This document shows, one piece after another, positions 27,581-35,552 of a stretch of DNA of 64,000 bases. Each line of letters begins with the position of its first letter. Positions within the stretch are counted from its first letter, which is position 1. Origin of the DNA: Tetragenococcus halophilus subsp. flandriensis (GTDB lineage: Bacteria; Bacillota; Bacilli; Lactobacillales; Enterococcaceae); NCBI RefSeq assembly GCF_030161475.1, contig NZ_BSUG01000020.1:59175-123174 (forward strand). The letters are read 5' to 3'. The position numbers and the translations under genes were made by a program. The notes under the pieces were generated by a model. The model saw only the letters and a program-made list of their open reading frames with translations, did no database searches and was not told where the DNA came from.

Positions 27581-28915
27581 ATTTTTCTTTTCTCTTTTTG
27601 CAGCTCGTTGTTGTTTTCGTCGTTCTAATTTACGCTTTTCTTGGTTACTTTTATTAATTTCCTGTTTGATTTTCTTCTTATAACCAGGCTTTACCTTTTT
27701 CTTTTGCTTTTTAACATAACCGATCATTTCAGGATCCAATTCTTCGGATGTTTTTTCTCTTTTTTGCCGACGATTCCGATCGTAAGATGTGACAATTTCT
27801 CCATGTTTGATTTCTTTAGGCTCAAAATCAATCCCCATTTTTTCTAGTGAATTGATCGCATATTCATCACTGGGATCATAAAGTGTAATAGCCGTACCTT
27901 TTAACTGATTACGTCCTGTTCGTCCTACCCGATGAATAAAGAAATCTAAGTCACGCGGAAGCTCCGCGTTAATTACATGACTGATCCCCTCGATATCAAT
28001 CCCACGAGCTGCAAGGTCTGTCGCCACGATATATTGATAGTCCAAATGGTGAATTTGTCGCATGATACGTTTCCGCTGTCTAGCTGGAATATCTCCATGG
28101 ATTGTCGCTACTTTTAATCCTTGATTTTGCAAAAAGTCACTAATTTCATCCACATGTTCTTTAGTGTTAGCAAAAACAACGGCTAAATAAGGTTGTCCGA
28201 TGGTTAGTAATTGAAAAATCAACTGGTTTTTATCTCTTCCTTTTGTGGAAATCAGCCAATTTTCAATCGTATCAGCAATCAAGGATTGCGGCTTTATGTT
28301 TTCAACTACTGGATGTGTCACATATTTTTTTAAAAATGGACGCAACTTTTCCGGGATGGTCGCAGAAAATACCATCATCTGTATATCTTCCGAAAATTTT
28401 GCAGCAATCTGGTCTACTTCGGGTAAAAAGCCTAAATCTAGTGTCATATCCGCTTCGTCAACAACAAATGCCTTGCTTTTATAAATAAGAAGTGCGTTTT
28501 CCTTTACCATATCTAAAATACGTCCTGGCGTACCGATGACGATTTGTGGTTGCTGATGTTGCAACTGTTCCAGTTGTCTTTGTTTATCAGTGCCGCCTAC
28601 AAACTTTAAGACGCGAATATCATTAGGCGCAAAAGCAGTGATCTGCTTAGCCGCCTGATAAATTTGTTCGGCCAATTCCCTACTTGGCGCTGTAATGACA
28701 ACTTGTACTTCATTTTTATCTGTTTCTACTTGATCGATCAAAGGAAGTAAAAAGGTGTGTGTCTTACCACTTCCCGTTTGTGAACTCCCTACAATATTAC
28801 GTTTTTTTTGGATCAAAGGGATTAATTTTTCTTGAACTTCTGTGGGCGTTTCAAAGCCACTTTCATTTAATGCTTGATAAATAAATGGTTGAAATGCAAA
28901 TGATTCAAAGGCCAT
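27569..28915 (-). CDS. cshB: DEAD-box RNA helicase, CshB-like
   Basis: A 448-residue helicase with all motifs: Q motif (FETPTEVQEKLIPLI), motif I SSQTGSGKT, motif II DEAD (VVDEADMTLDLGF), motif III SAT, motif VI HRVGRTGRNQ. The C-terminal tail of about 60 residues is very basic (KKQKKKVKPGYKKKIKQ) and would bind RNA. It unwinds structured RNA in ribosome assembly, decay or cold growth. The ATG follows GAAGGTGG. The CshB assignment rests on overall length and motif order. Confidence 0.88.
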   Translation of the reverse strand: MAFESFAFQPFIYQALNESGFETPTEVQEKLIPLIQKKRNIVGSSQTGSGKTHTFLLPLIDQVETDKNEVQVVITAPSRELAEQIYQAAKQITAFAPNDIRVLKFVGGTDKQRQLEQLQHQQPQIVIGTPGRILDMVKENALLIYKSKAFVVDEADMTLDLGFLPEVDQIAAKFSEDIQMMVFSATIPEKLRPFLKKYVTHPVVENIKPQSLIADTIENWLISTKGRDKNQLIFQLLTIGQPYLAVVFANTKEHVDEISDFLQNQGLKVATIHGDIPARQRKRIMRQIHHLDYQYIVATDLAARGIDIEGISHVINAELPRDLDFFIHRVGRTGRNQLKGTAITLYDPSDEYAINSLEKMGIDFEPKEIKHGEIVTSYDRNRRQKREKTSEELDPEMIGYVKKQKKKVKPGYKKKIKQEINKSNQEKRKLERRKQQRAAKREKKNSNR

Positions 28916-29046
28916 TCATCCACCTTCTTTCTTTTTATTATATAATTTTTAAATAACGATATTTCATATTGAAGTAACAATAAAAACGTTTATTAATGCT
29001 TTAACTATATCAGATTAACATTGCTTTTTCATAGCTTAAAGACAGA

Positions 29047-29097
29047 AGATACAGGTTAAAAGATTTTTAGTGAATAAAGACCTTCTAACCTGTATCT
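29047..29097 (-). terminator. strong hairpin after the 120-residue hypothetical gene
   Basis: AGATACAGGTTAAAAG (29047-29062) and CTTCTAACCTGTATCT (29082-29097) pair over 16 bp with one mismatch. It begins right after the gene's stop codon. There is no clear T run on either strand, so it may be an RNA-stabilising hairpin rather than a classical terminator. Confidence 0.5.
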
Positions 29098-29098
29098 C

Positions 29099-29461
29099 TT
29101 AAATAAAGTCAACAAATTCATAATATTTAACTTCTACCGGGCTATCACTAGACATCGTCGATAAAATACCTAACTCCAACTGAATAAATTTTTCCTCAAC
29201 TATAGTATAACAATTTTGCTCAAAAGCTTCTTCTACATAAGGAAGTAGCTCTTCCTCGTCTCCTTGGCTTTTTCGGTCGGTTCCCTGGATTTGTCGAAAG
29301 ACACGTCCATCATTTAAAACGAAGTATTCCTGACCATACTTATAAACAGCGACATTATAATCACGAGTCGTAAGTTTAGTATGAATAGCAAACAAACATT
29401 CGTTTACATGGGGAATAACAAAGGCTAACTCCCTAGGGTTTAACGTATGTTGAAAAAACAA
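29099..29461 (-). CDS. hypothetical protein, about 120 residues
   Basis: A soluble acidic protein that I cannot assign. It begins with TTG after GGGGCGTGAGG. It contains MFFQHTLNPRELAFVIPHVN, an alternating beta-strand pattern (YNVAVYKYGQEYFVLNDGRV) and an acidic helix. No membrane segment or catalytic motif is visible. It is monocistronic and followed by a long hairpin. Codon use looks like its neighbours, which supports a real gene. Confidence 0.6.
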   Translation of the reverse strand: MFFQHTLNPRELAFVIPHVNECLFAIHTKLTTRDYNVAVYKYGQEYFVLNDGRVFRQIQGTDRKSQGDEEELLPYVEEAFEQNCYTIVEEKFIQLELGILSTMSSDSPVEVKYYEFVDFI

Positions 29462-29551
29462 TCCTCACGCCCCTTTCCCTTCCATTATAATGAAAGAAAT
29501 AAAAAATGAAAAATAATTTACTCTGAAAAAAAGAAATAACAGACAAATTTA

Positions 29552-30184
29552 TCACTCTTTATAAAATTCTTCTAAAAAGTCTTCCATAAACACTTTTCGA
29601 CGGTTTCCTTCTTTTTGCCCGTAAGGAGTATTCATCATTTCTGGCAGTAAAAACAGCTTTTCATACATGTGATTGACCATGGTTGATGGACGACGATATT
29701 CTTTCTTGCTATGAAAATGTTGCACAGCTTTATTTTCATCATAAATTGCTTGGCCATGAGCACCGCTAAAATAAGCAGCTCGCAGGATGCCAGTAGCACC
29801 TAAAGCTTCCAAGCGATCTGCATCCTGTACGATTTTTCCTTCTAAGGAAAGTGGCTTGGCCTGTGCAAACATTTCGCTAGAAAAAGATAAATTTTGGATG
29901 ATGTCTAAAATCCCTTCAATCTCTGCAAAAGAACAATTTATCTCCTGCAAAAAATGAACTAGTTTTCGCTGCGCTTTTTCTGGCTTATCTGTCACTTTAT
30001 CATCAATAATATCATGTAAATAAGCACTTGCCATAACGATAAAATCATTTACTTCTAACTGGTCTTTTTCAATAATTTTTTCTGCTAATCCGGCTGTTTT
30101 TTTGGCATGGCCAAAATCATGACCGCTACTTTCTTGTGCTAAATTCTTCTGAGCATATGAGATAACTTCTTGTAATTTCTCCAT
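29552..30184 (-). CDS. HD-domain phosphohydrolase
   Basis: A 210-residue HD protein. Metal ligands appear in HDFGHAKKTAG (first His), ASAYLHDIIDDK (HD pair) and a later VQDADRLEALGATG (Asp). The pattern matches the YedJ/YpgQ group acting on nucleotides or other phosphates; the substrate is unknown. It starts 8 nt after the stop of the carboxypeptidase gene and is probably co-transcribed with it. Confidence 0.85.
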   Translation of the reverse strand: MEKLQEVISYAQKNLAQESSGHDFGHAKKTAGLAEKIIEKDQLEVNDFIVMASAYLHDIIDDKVTDKPEKAQRKLVHFLQEINCSFAEIEGILDIIQNLSFSSEMFAQAKPLSLEGKIVQDADRLEALGATGILRAAYFSGAHGQAIYDENKAVQHFHSKKEYRRPSTMVNHMYEKLFLLPEMMNTPYGQKEGNRRKVFMEDFLEEFYKE

Positions 30185-30192
30185 ATATTTCC

Positions 30193-31692
30193 CTACTCAC
30201 TTATTTGATATACGTCAAAATAGATTTCTTCTAAATAATCAAGTAAATACTGTGGATTCAATGCTTCACCACTAGCATCATAAATCAGTTGATTAGGTTT
30301 TTTAGAAGCGCCATACTGATGAATGTTTTTAGTTAACCACTTACGAATAGGAGAATAATCTTCTGAGCTTAATATTTGGTCGACATCAAGTTCTTTTTTC
30401 ATTGCATAGTAAAGTTGACAAGCATACATATAACCTAAGGCATAGGAAGGGAAATAACCAAATTCAGCTGCTGACCAATGAACGTCTTGCAATATTCCTT
30501 CTACATCATTTGCTGGACGGACGCCTAGATATTTTTCATATTTATCATTCCAAGTTTCTGGCAAATCCTCTACGTTAACCTCATCATTAAAAATCATCTT
30601 TTCAATTTCGTAGCGAATGATAATATGCAAAATATAGGTAAGACTATCGGCTTCAATTCGAATCAAGTTGGCTTGTGTCTGTTGGAGCGAGGCATAGAAA
30701 TCTGTAAATAAAATATCGTCAAAAGTTCCGTTGGCGCACTTTTGCAAGAAAGGATATTGTTTTTGCCAAAAAGATTTCCGGCTAGCAATGACAAGTTCGT
30801 TAAATAAAGACTGGGATTCATGGATTCCCATAGAAGCCCCTTCGTGTACGGGTGTGTATTCAAACTTTTCGGCGATATTTTGCTCATAGACACCATGCCC
30901 GGCTTCATGAATCAAACCAAAAATCCCCATAGAAAAATCTGTTTCATTCCAACGATTGGTTAAACGTACGTCCTGGTGGTTGATTCCTGTTGCAAAGGGA
31001 TGAACTGTATCGTCAATGCGCCCGTGGCTAAAATCAAACCCCAGATCTTCTACAACTTTTGTAACAAATTTTTCTTGCTGCTGTTTTGGCATTTTACGAT
31101 GTAAAAAATCCGTTCGCGGTTTGACACCGTATTTTTCAATTTTTTGATAAATTGCAATAATCCCATCACGGACTGTAGAAAATACATCATCTAAAATTTC
31201 AGTTGTCATATTTGGTTCATAAATGTTTAATAATACATCGTAATCGGTCTTCTCATCTTTTTTCCAATAAGAAATCAATTCTTTTGTTAAACGAATATTA
31301 TTTTTTAATGCATCATAAAATAAGGAAAAATCGTTTGCCTGCCTTGCTTTTTGCCAAGCATGATGGGCATTAGCAGTAGCTTTATTATATTCAACCATCA
31401 ACTCATTAGGCACAGCTTGTTCTCTTTCATACTCTTCTTTTACCAATGTCAACGCAGCTTTTCCAGTCTCCGAAAGCTCTTCTGGATGTTGCGAAAAATG
31501 CTCAATCGCTTCAGACATTTTAGAACCGACTTTTTTGGAAAAATACTTGCCATACAAATAACTGGATACTTCCGCACGAGCATTGCTAGCCGCTACTGGC
31601 ATCCCAGTTTGTGAATCCCATTCTAAAATTCCCAATGCTTGTTCTAATAAGTTCATTTCCTTTAATTCTGACAAAAACTCTTGCTCTTTCAT
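30193..31692 (-). CDS. M32-family metallocarboxypeptidase
   Basis: A 499-residue carboxypeptidase of the Taq family (usual length 495-510). The zinc motif is HEAGH at residues 262-266, with a second ligand motif IHESQS at 290-295 supplying Glu292. Further family signatures include DVRLTNRWNETDF and the C-terminal ALGYMYACQLYYAM. It removes C-terminal residues from peptides in the cytosol. It is probably in an operon with the HD hydrolase. The ATG follows AAAGGAG. Confidence 0.93.
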   Translation of the reverse strand: MKEQEFLSELKEMNLLEQALGILEWDSQTGMPVAASNARAEVSSYLYGKYFSKKVGSKMSEAIEHFSQHPEELSETGKAALTLVKEEYEREQAVPNELMVEYNKATANAHHAWQKARQANDFSLFYDALKNNIRLTKELISYWKKDEKTDYDVLLNIYEPNMTTEILDDVFSTVRDGIIAIYQKIEKYGVKPRTDFLHRKMPKQQQEKFVTKVVEDLGFDFSHGRIDDTVHPFATGINHQDVRLTNRWNETDFSMGIFGLIHEAGHGVYEQNIAEKFEYTPVHEGASMGIHESQSLFNELVIASRKSFWQKQYPFLQKCANGTFDDILFTDFYASLQQTQANLIRIEADSLTYILHIIIRYEIEKMIFNDEVNVEDLPETWNDKYEKYLGVRPANDVEGILQDVHWSAAEFGYFPSYALGYMYACQLYYAMKKELDVDQILSSEDYSPIRKWLTKNIHQYGASKKPNQLIYDASGEALNPQYLLDYLEEIYFDVYQISE

Positions 31693-31709
31693 TGCATAAA
31701 CTCCTTTAT

Positions 31710-32447
31710 TTAAAAAATAATGTGAAAACTAACAATAACTAGTAAAGAACTCAGTAGCGTCCCCAGTAAATAATACTCGGCAAAAGCTGGTTCTTCGGCT
31801 ATTTTATTGTAACGCGCAATGGATTTGGCCGTCAGTACAAACCCAATAGCAGCGTATTGATTAGCATAAAGCATAAGTAAAATAAGTAATCGCTCAAAAA
31901 CACCAATAAGAGCGCCCGCGTTAGCGATGCCATCGTCTGCTGTTTTGGGGTTGAAATGATCCAATACTGTTCTGACCGTAATACTACTTGGTTGTATGAG
32001 CAAAAGTAAGATCACTAACCAAGACAACAACGAAACAGGATTAATATGAAAAATATGGATCAAATTTGTCAGAGAGTCAGTATAAGCAATATTTGTAGCA
32101 CTTAATATAATAGCTGCTAACACAAATAATATGGTTAAAATATGTAGTGTTTGGTCTGTAAAATAAAGCAGTACCTCTTGCAGATCAGTAAATACAAATC
32201 TTTTACTTAAGAACGCTTTACACGAATCAATAACAAAATGTATGATCGCGATAAAAAGAGCCCATTGCAGGAGTTGCCAACTAAATAAAGGTAAAACGAC
32301 AGCAATCATAGTTAGTAAATAGATAAAACAATGCAAAAGCAGATATTTAAAAAAATGTTCTTTATTGTTGGCTATCTTAGAAGTTTGAAAATAATAATCA
32401 GCTAAGATATGACCTGTAAAAAAATGAAGACATAAAATTTGTCCCAT
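31710..32447 (-). CDS. DUF3307 membrane protein
   Basis: A 245-residue polytopic membrane protein with about seven hydrophobic segments. The N-terminal pattern MGQILCLHFFTGHILADYYF is characteristic of DUF3307 proteins. It follows the SatD-like gene by 16 nt and is translated from GGTGGTG. DUF3307 and SatD genes are commonly paired in Firmicutes, so the two probably act together. The function is unknown. Confidence 0.8.
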   Translation of the reverse strand: MGQILCLHFFTGHILADYYFQTSKIANNKEHFFKYLLLHCFIYLLTMIAVVLPLFSWQLLQWALFIAIIHFVIDSCKAFLSKRFVFTDLQEVLLYFTDQTLHILTILFVLAAIILSATNIAYTDSLTNLIHIFHINPVSLLSWLVILLLLIQPSSITVRTVLDHFNPKTADDGIANAGALIGVFERLLILLMLYANQYAAIGFVLTAKSIARYNKIAEEPAFAEYYLLGTLLSSLLVIVSFHIIF

Positions 32448-32463
32448 AGACTTCCATCACCAC

Positions 32464-33135
32464 CTATAATTGATCGATCAAATCTTGCAACGTAGCCAAA
32501 GAATGATCAAAAGTATAAAAATTCGTGCTGTTAAGCGTTTTGTTTACACTAGACTGACCAATATCTAGCGCTTTTGCGGTAGCATACTGATTTCTCCCAT
32601 TGGCTAGATAAGCACGTACGATTTGTTTTTGACGTTGCGTCCATCCTGTCTTTAATGCTGTTTCTAGCGTAAAAATCGTGTTAATCACTTGCTCCTGGCA
32701 AGGGATTTCACCACCTGTTGAAAGTAAAATATTTGATTTACTTTGTGCATATTGTTTCTCGCTTTTTTCGATAGATTCAATCATTGCTCGAGCTCGATGA
32801 TAACAAGGACCATCAATGACCAAAGAGTTTTCTGGGTCCACTTCAGTCTCCACATCGCCTAAACCAATGCCTATACGTACTTCCATAGGCATTAGGTCCA
32901 ATTCAAGTGTAAAAAGCATGTCCATAAGATAATAACTGTTTTTTAATAAAACTTGAAAAGAGTCCCCCATACTAATAGTAAATTTTGCCGCTAAATCCTT
33001 TTGATAAATTTGATTTAATCTTTCTAATACTTTAGCAAAGTGTGTCTGACTGTTTTTGCGATCCTTTATTTTCCTTGAATCTTTAATATCACCTATAACC
33101 GCGATATATGGGTAATTTGATCTAGAGCTAGTCAT
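32464..33135 (-). CDS. SatD-family protein with nucleotide-cyclase-like core and C-terminal HTH
   Basis: About 223 residues. The start at 33135 follows AGGAGGTG; an upstream in-frame GTG lies within that site. The core reads YIAVIGDIKDSRKI, FTISMGDSFQVLL, VRIGIGLGDVETE and VIDGPCYHRARAMIE, a pattern reminiscent of the class III nucleotide-cyclase fold. The C-terminal part (about 160-200) reads WTQRQKQIVRAYLANGRNQY then ATAKALDIGQSSVNKTL, a clear helix-turn-helix. SatD is named from the Streptococcus acid-tolerance locus. A sensor-regulator role, possibly autoregulatory, is inferred. It is paired with the DUF3307 protein. Confidence 0.75.
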   Translation of the reverse strand: MTSSRSNYPYIAVIGDIKDSRKIKDRKNSQTHFAKVLERLNQIYQKDLAAKFTISMGDSFQVLLKNSYYLMDMLFTLELDLMPMEVRIGIGLGDVETEVDPENSLVIDGPCYHRARAMIESIEKSEKQYAQSKSNILLSTGGEIPCQEQVINTIFTLETALKTGWTQRQKQIVRAYLANGRNQYATAKALDIGQSSVNKTLNSTNFYTFDHSLATLQDLIDQL

Positions 33136-33155
33136 AGTCGGCACCTCCTATACTT

Positions 33156-33184
33156 ATTGTATAATTCCTTTATTTATGAATCAA
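33156..33184 (-). promoter_or_regulatory. promoter of the satD-DUF3307 operon
   Basis: Minus-strand TTGATT (33179-33184) and TACAAT (33156-33161) have a 17-bp spacer. The -35 element lies inside the 29-bp palindrome at 33173-33201. Confidence 0.65.
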
Positions 33185-33201
33185 ACGATTTGATTCATAA
33201 A
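33173..33201. repeat. 13-bp-arm palindrome over the satD -35 element
   Basis: TTTATGAATCAAA and TTTGATTCATAAA are perfect inverted arms separated by CGA. The left arm contains the -35 hexamer of the satD promoter, so this is an operator candidate, perhaps for the SatD helix-turn-helix itself. Confidence 0.65.
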
Positions 33202-33225
33202 AAAGCGAATCTTTACGTAAGATTC
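33198..33225 (-). terminator. terminator of the SDR gene
   Basis: On the minus strand GAATCTT-ACGTA-AAGATTC is followed by GCTTTTTTATG, about 65 bp after the SDR stop codon. It abuts the palindrome of the next promoter. Confidence 0.65.
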
Positions 33226-33288
33226 ACAAAAAAAGGAATCTTTTTTGTTGGTGTTAACCGATATCTAGCTTTTTTAGTCACTCGTTGT

Positions 33289-34074
33289 TTACATTGCTTT
33301 AATCTTTCCACCATCCACTAGAATATTTTGGCCGGTCATATAAGTGTTGGCTCCAGAAACTAAAAAAGCAGCGACTTTAGCAAACTCCTCCGGTTCACCG
33401 TAACGACCCATAGGAATAGATGAAAGATTGGCATTTCTTATTTCTTCTTTTGTTTGTCCACTGTTATCGGCTACCCTTTGATCAAGTCCATCCACTCGTT
33501 GGGTTTGTATCCGTCCCGGACCGATTGTATTTACTAAAATGTCATCTGTCGCTAATTCTTGTGATAATGTTTTAGATAAACCTAATATCCCGGTTCTAAA
33601 TACATTGGATAAAGTGAGGCCATCAATAGGTTCTTTAGTAGAAGTAGATGTATTATTTAAAATGCGCCCTTTATTTTCTTTGAGGTCAGAAAGCACCAGA
33701 CGAATGACACGAATATAACTTAACAATGTAAGCTCAAAAGCTTGTTGCCAATCGTCATCAGCAAAGTCTTCAAATTTACCAGCACTAGGGCCACCTGAGT
33801 TATTGACTAAAATCGATATCGAACCAAACGTTTCTTTCGTTGCTTTTACAACATTTTCCAGACTTTCATGCTTTGTCTGATCCAATACAGCATAAGAGAC
33901 TGAGCCTTTTGCTGTTTTTTCAATGTCACTTTTGGCTGACTTTAGTTTATCTTCAGAACGACTGGTAAGCATCACATTTGCGCCCTCATTTGCTAGTTCT
34001 TGGGCGATTGCTTTTCCTAAACCACTACTGGAAGCTAACACCAAAGCGTTTTTTCCTTTTAATTGTAAATCCAT
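33289..34074 (-). CDS. short-chain dehydrogenase/reductase (BKR-like subfamily lacking YxxxK)
   Basis: A 261-residue Rossmann protein with the cofactor motif LASSSGLGKAIA (TGxxxGxG variant), NNSGG and the C-terminal MTGQNILVDGGK. The catalytic stretch reads SNVFRTGILGLSKTL, so the usual Tyr and Lys are Asn and Arg. That substitution is typical of a recognised BKR-like SDR subfamily, so it is not necessarily a lesion. The substrate is unknown. The ATG follows GAGAGGATG. It is followed by its own terminator. Confidence 0.85.
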   Translation of the reverse strand: MDLQLKGKNALVLASSSGLGKAIAQELANEGANVMLTSRSEDKLKSAKSDIEKTAKGSVSYAVLDQTKHESLENVVKATKETFGSISILVNNSGGPSAGKFEDFADDDWQQAFELTLLSYIRVIRLVLSDLKENKGRILNNTSTSTKEPIDGLTLSNVFRTGILGLSKTLSQELATDDILVNTIGPGRIQTQRVDGLDQRVADNSGQTKEEIRNANLSSIPMGRYGEPEEFAKVAAFLVSGANTYMTGQNILVDGGKIKAM

Positions 34075-34186
34075 TACTGTTCATCCTCTCCACTAATTTT
34101 TTGTTTTATTAAAGCGTTAACGTTTTAATAAAATCAATGATACTTTTAACACTAGCATTTTATTTAAAACTTAACTAGCTTTTTCC

Positions 34187-34630
34187 TTAAATAATCCCAT
34201 TTTCTTTTAGTAATTGTGACTCGTCACCAGTAATCCAGCCAAAAACTAGAGGGTTTTCTTTTCTGAATTGTATAAGATAGTGAGATTCAAAGGGGATTTC
34301 TATCAACTTTTCTTCTTTTTCATAAAACGAACGCCAACGCGTATGTGCTATCGCATGCCTATTGTCAAGACGTGTCACTTGCACATCTTCACACGCCATT
34401 TTCTTCGTACCGATTGAACGATAGTAATCATATCCTTTAGTCATTGCTTCTTTAAGTTCGTCGTTATTTTCACCCGTTTTTACGCCCATAGGGTTAGCTG
34501 CGATAAATTCTTCCGTGTAAAAACCAGTAATCGTTTCTAGGTCGACTTCTCTCTTTAACGCCCTGTTAAATTCCTGTTCATATTTTTTAAAAAATGTGCC
34601 AATCTTTTCCTGCATTACTGTAAGTTCCAT
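34187..34630 (-). CDS. SnoaL/NTF2-like protein
   Basis: A 147-residue protein with an NTF2-like cone fold pattern: a helical N-terminus, LETITGFYTEEFIAANPMGV, and beta strands ending HYLIQFRKENPLVFGWITGD. Such proteins act as small-molecule enzymes or binding modules; no specific role can be given. The ATG follows AAGGGGAG. It is upstream of, and on the same strand as, the SDR, with a gap of 112 nt. Confidence 0.65.
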   Translation of the reverse strand: MELTVMQEKIGTFFKKYEQEFNRALKREVDLETITGFYTEEFIAANPMGVKTGENNDELKEAMTKGYDYYRSIGTKKMACEDVQVTRLDNRHAIAHTRWRSFYEKEEKLIEIPFESHYLIQFRKENPLVFGWITGDESQLLKENGII

Positions 34631-34737
34631 TATTCTCTCCCCTTATATTTCATCGTTGAAATATATGCTATTTTCCATTAAATTAAATACAAAGAAGCAA
34701 AATCATTTGTAAAAATACACTCAAAGGAGCTTTGATT

Positions 34738-35181
34738 GTGAAAAAATATTTTTTAATCATCGTTGGCTTACTTTCCTTTGTCTTAGGAAGCCTGGGAGCT
34801 ATACTACCAATTTTACCAACCACGCCATTTTTACTACTTGCAGGCTTTTGTTTTGCTCGTAGTTCTGAAAAATTTAACCAGTGGCTAAAACAAACAAAAT
34901 TATATCAATTTTACTGTGCTGATTACGTAGAAACACGTACAATCCCTAAAAATAAGAAATGGAAAATTTGGTTAAATATTATTATTTTAATGACTATATC
35001 CATATTCCTTGCGCCTATTTTTGCGGTTAAAATTTTACTAGCTTGTTTAACGGTATTTATTTCCTTATTTCTATTTTTGGTTATTCCTGACAAAATGAGT
35101 GAACCATCAACAAAACAAAACGAAGCCGTTCAAAGCACGCAATACAAAGAAACAGACAAACATTCTAAAAGCGATCAATAA
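34738..35181 (+). CDS. DUF454 (YbaN-like) inner-membrane protein
   Basis: About 147 residues. The hallmark motif LGAILPILPTTPFLLLAGFC is followed by FARSSEKFNQWL and two further membrane helices (about 85-125). I choose GTG at 34738, seven nt after AAAGGAGC. The function is unknown in all bacteria. The C-terminal tail is hydrophilic (SEPSTKQNEAVQSTQYKET). It is monocistronic. Confidence 0.85.
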   Translation: MKKYFLIIVGLLSFVLGSLGAILPILPTTPFLLLAGFCFARSSEKFNQWLKQTKLYQFYCADYVETRTIPKNKKWKIWLNIIILMTISIFLAPIFAVKILLACLTVFISLFLFLVIPDKMSEPSTKQNEAVQSTQYKETDKHSKSDQ

Positions 35182-35378
35182 AAAAAGCAGCAAAACGTCC
35201 ATGATGACAATAAGGCTAAAGTAACTAACAACTACTGCCAGTTATGATCATTTTATTTCTAATATTTATTATTATAGCATAGGAAAAAGCGTTTCTTGTA
35301 GACTTTCTTTGCAATCCTAGCTTGAACTGTTATATGACCAATGTGGAAGTTTCTTTAAAAGAAAAACACTTAAACTAT

Positions 35379-35406
35379 TTGACTGCAACACTGTAAATGA
35401 TATAAT
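35379..35406 (+). promoter_or_regulatory. promoter upstream of the BCCT transporter
   Basis: TTGACT (35379-35384) and TATAAT (35401-35406) are near-consensus with a 16-bp spacer. The transcript would run about 75 nt into the hairpin at 35458-35488 before reaching the transporter gene at 35553. Apart from this and the hairpin, the 35182-35552 gap shows no gene. Confidence 0.7.
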
Positions 35407-35457
35407 ATTTTTGTTTATTTCGATGTTTTAAGTTGTTTGCAAATGATTTGGACCTAT

Positions 35458-35488
35458 AAAAGAGAGGAACAAAAAACCTCTCTTTTTT
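35458..35488 (+). terminator. terminator in the BCCT leader
   Basis: AAAGAGAGG and CCTCTCTTT form a 9-bp or longer stem with an AACAAAAAA loop, followed by a T run. It lies between the promoter at 35379 and the transporter start, so it either ends a short RNA or acts as an attenuator. Confidence 0.75.
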
Positions 35489-35552
35489 GTTGAGTTGAGG
35501 TAAGAGCCTCACAGTATGTACACGATAAAATTTAAAGAAAGGATATCAGCTA

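Noticed and set aside
33289..34074. SDR gene inactivated by loss of Tyr-x-x-x-Lys
   Set aside because: Asn/Arg at these positions is characteristic of a known BKR-like SDR subfamily, so it need not be a lesion.
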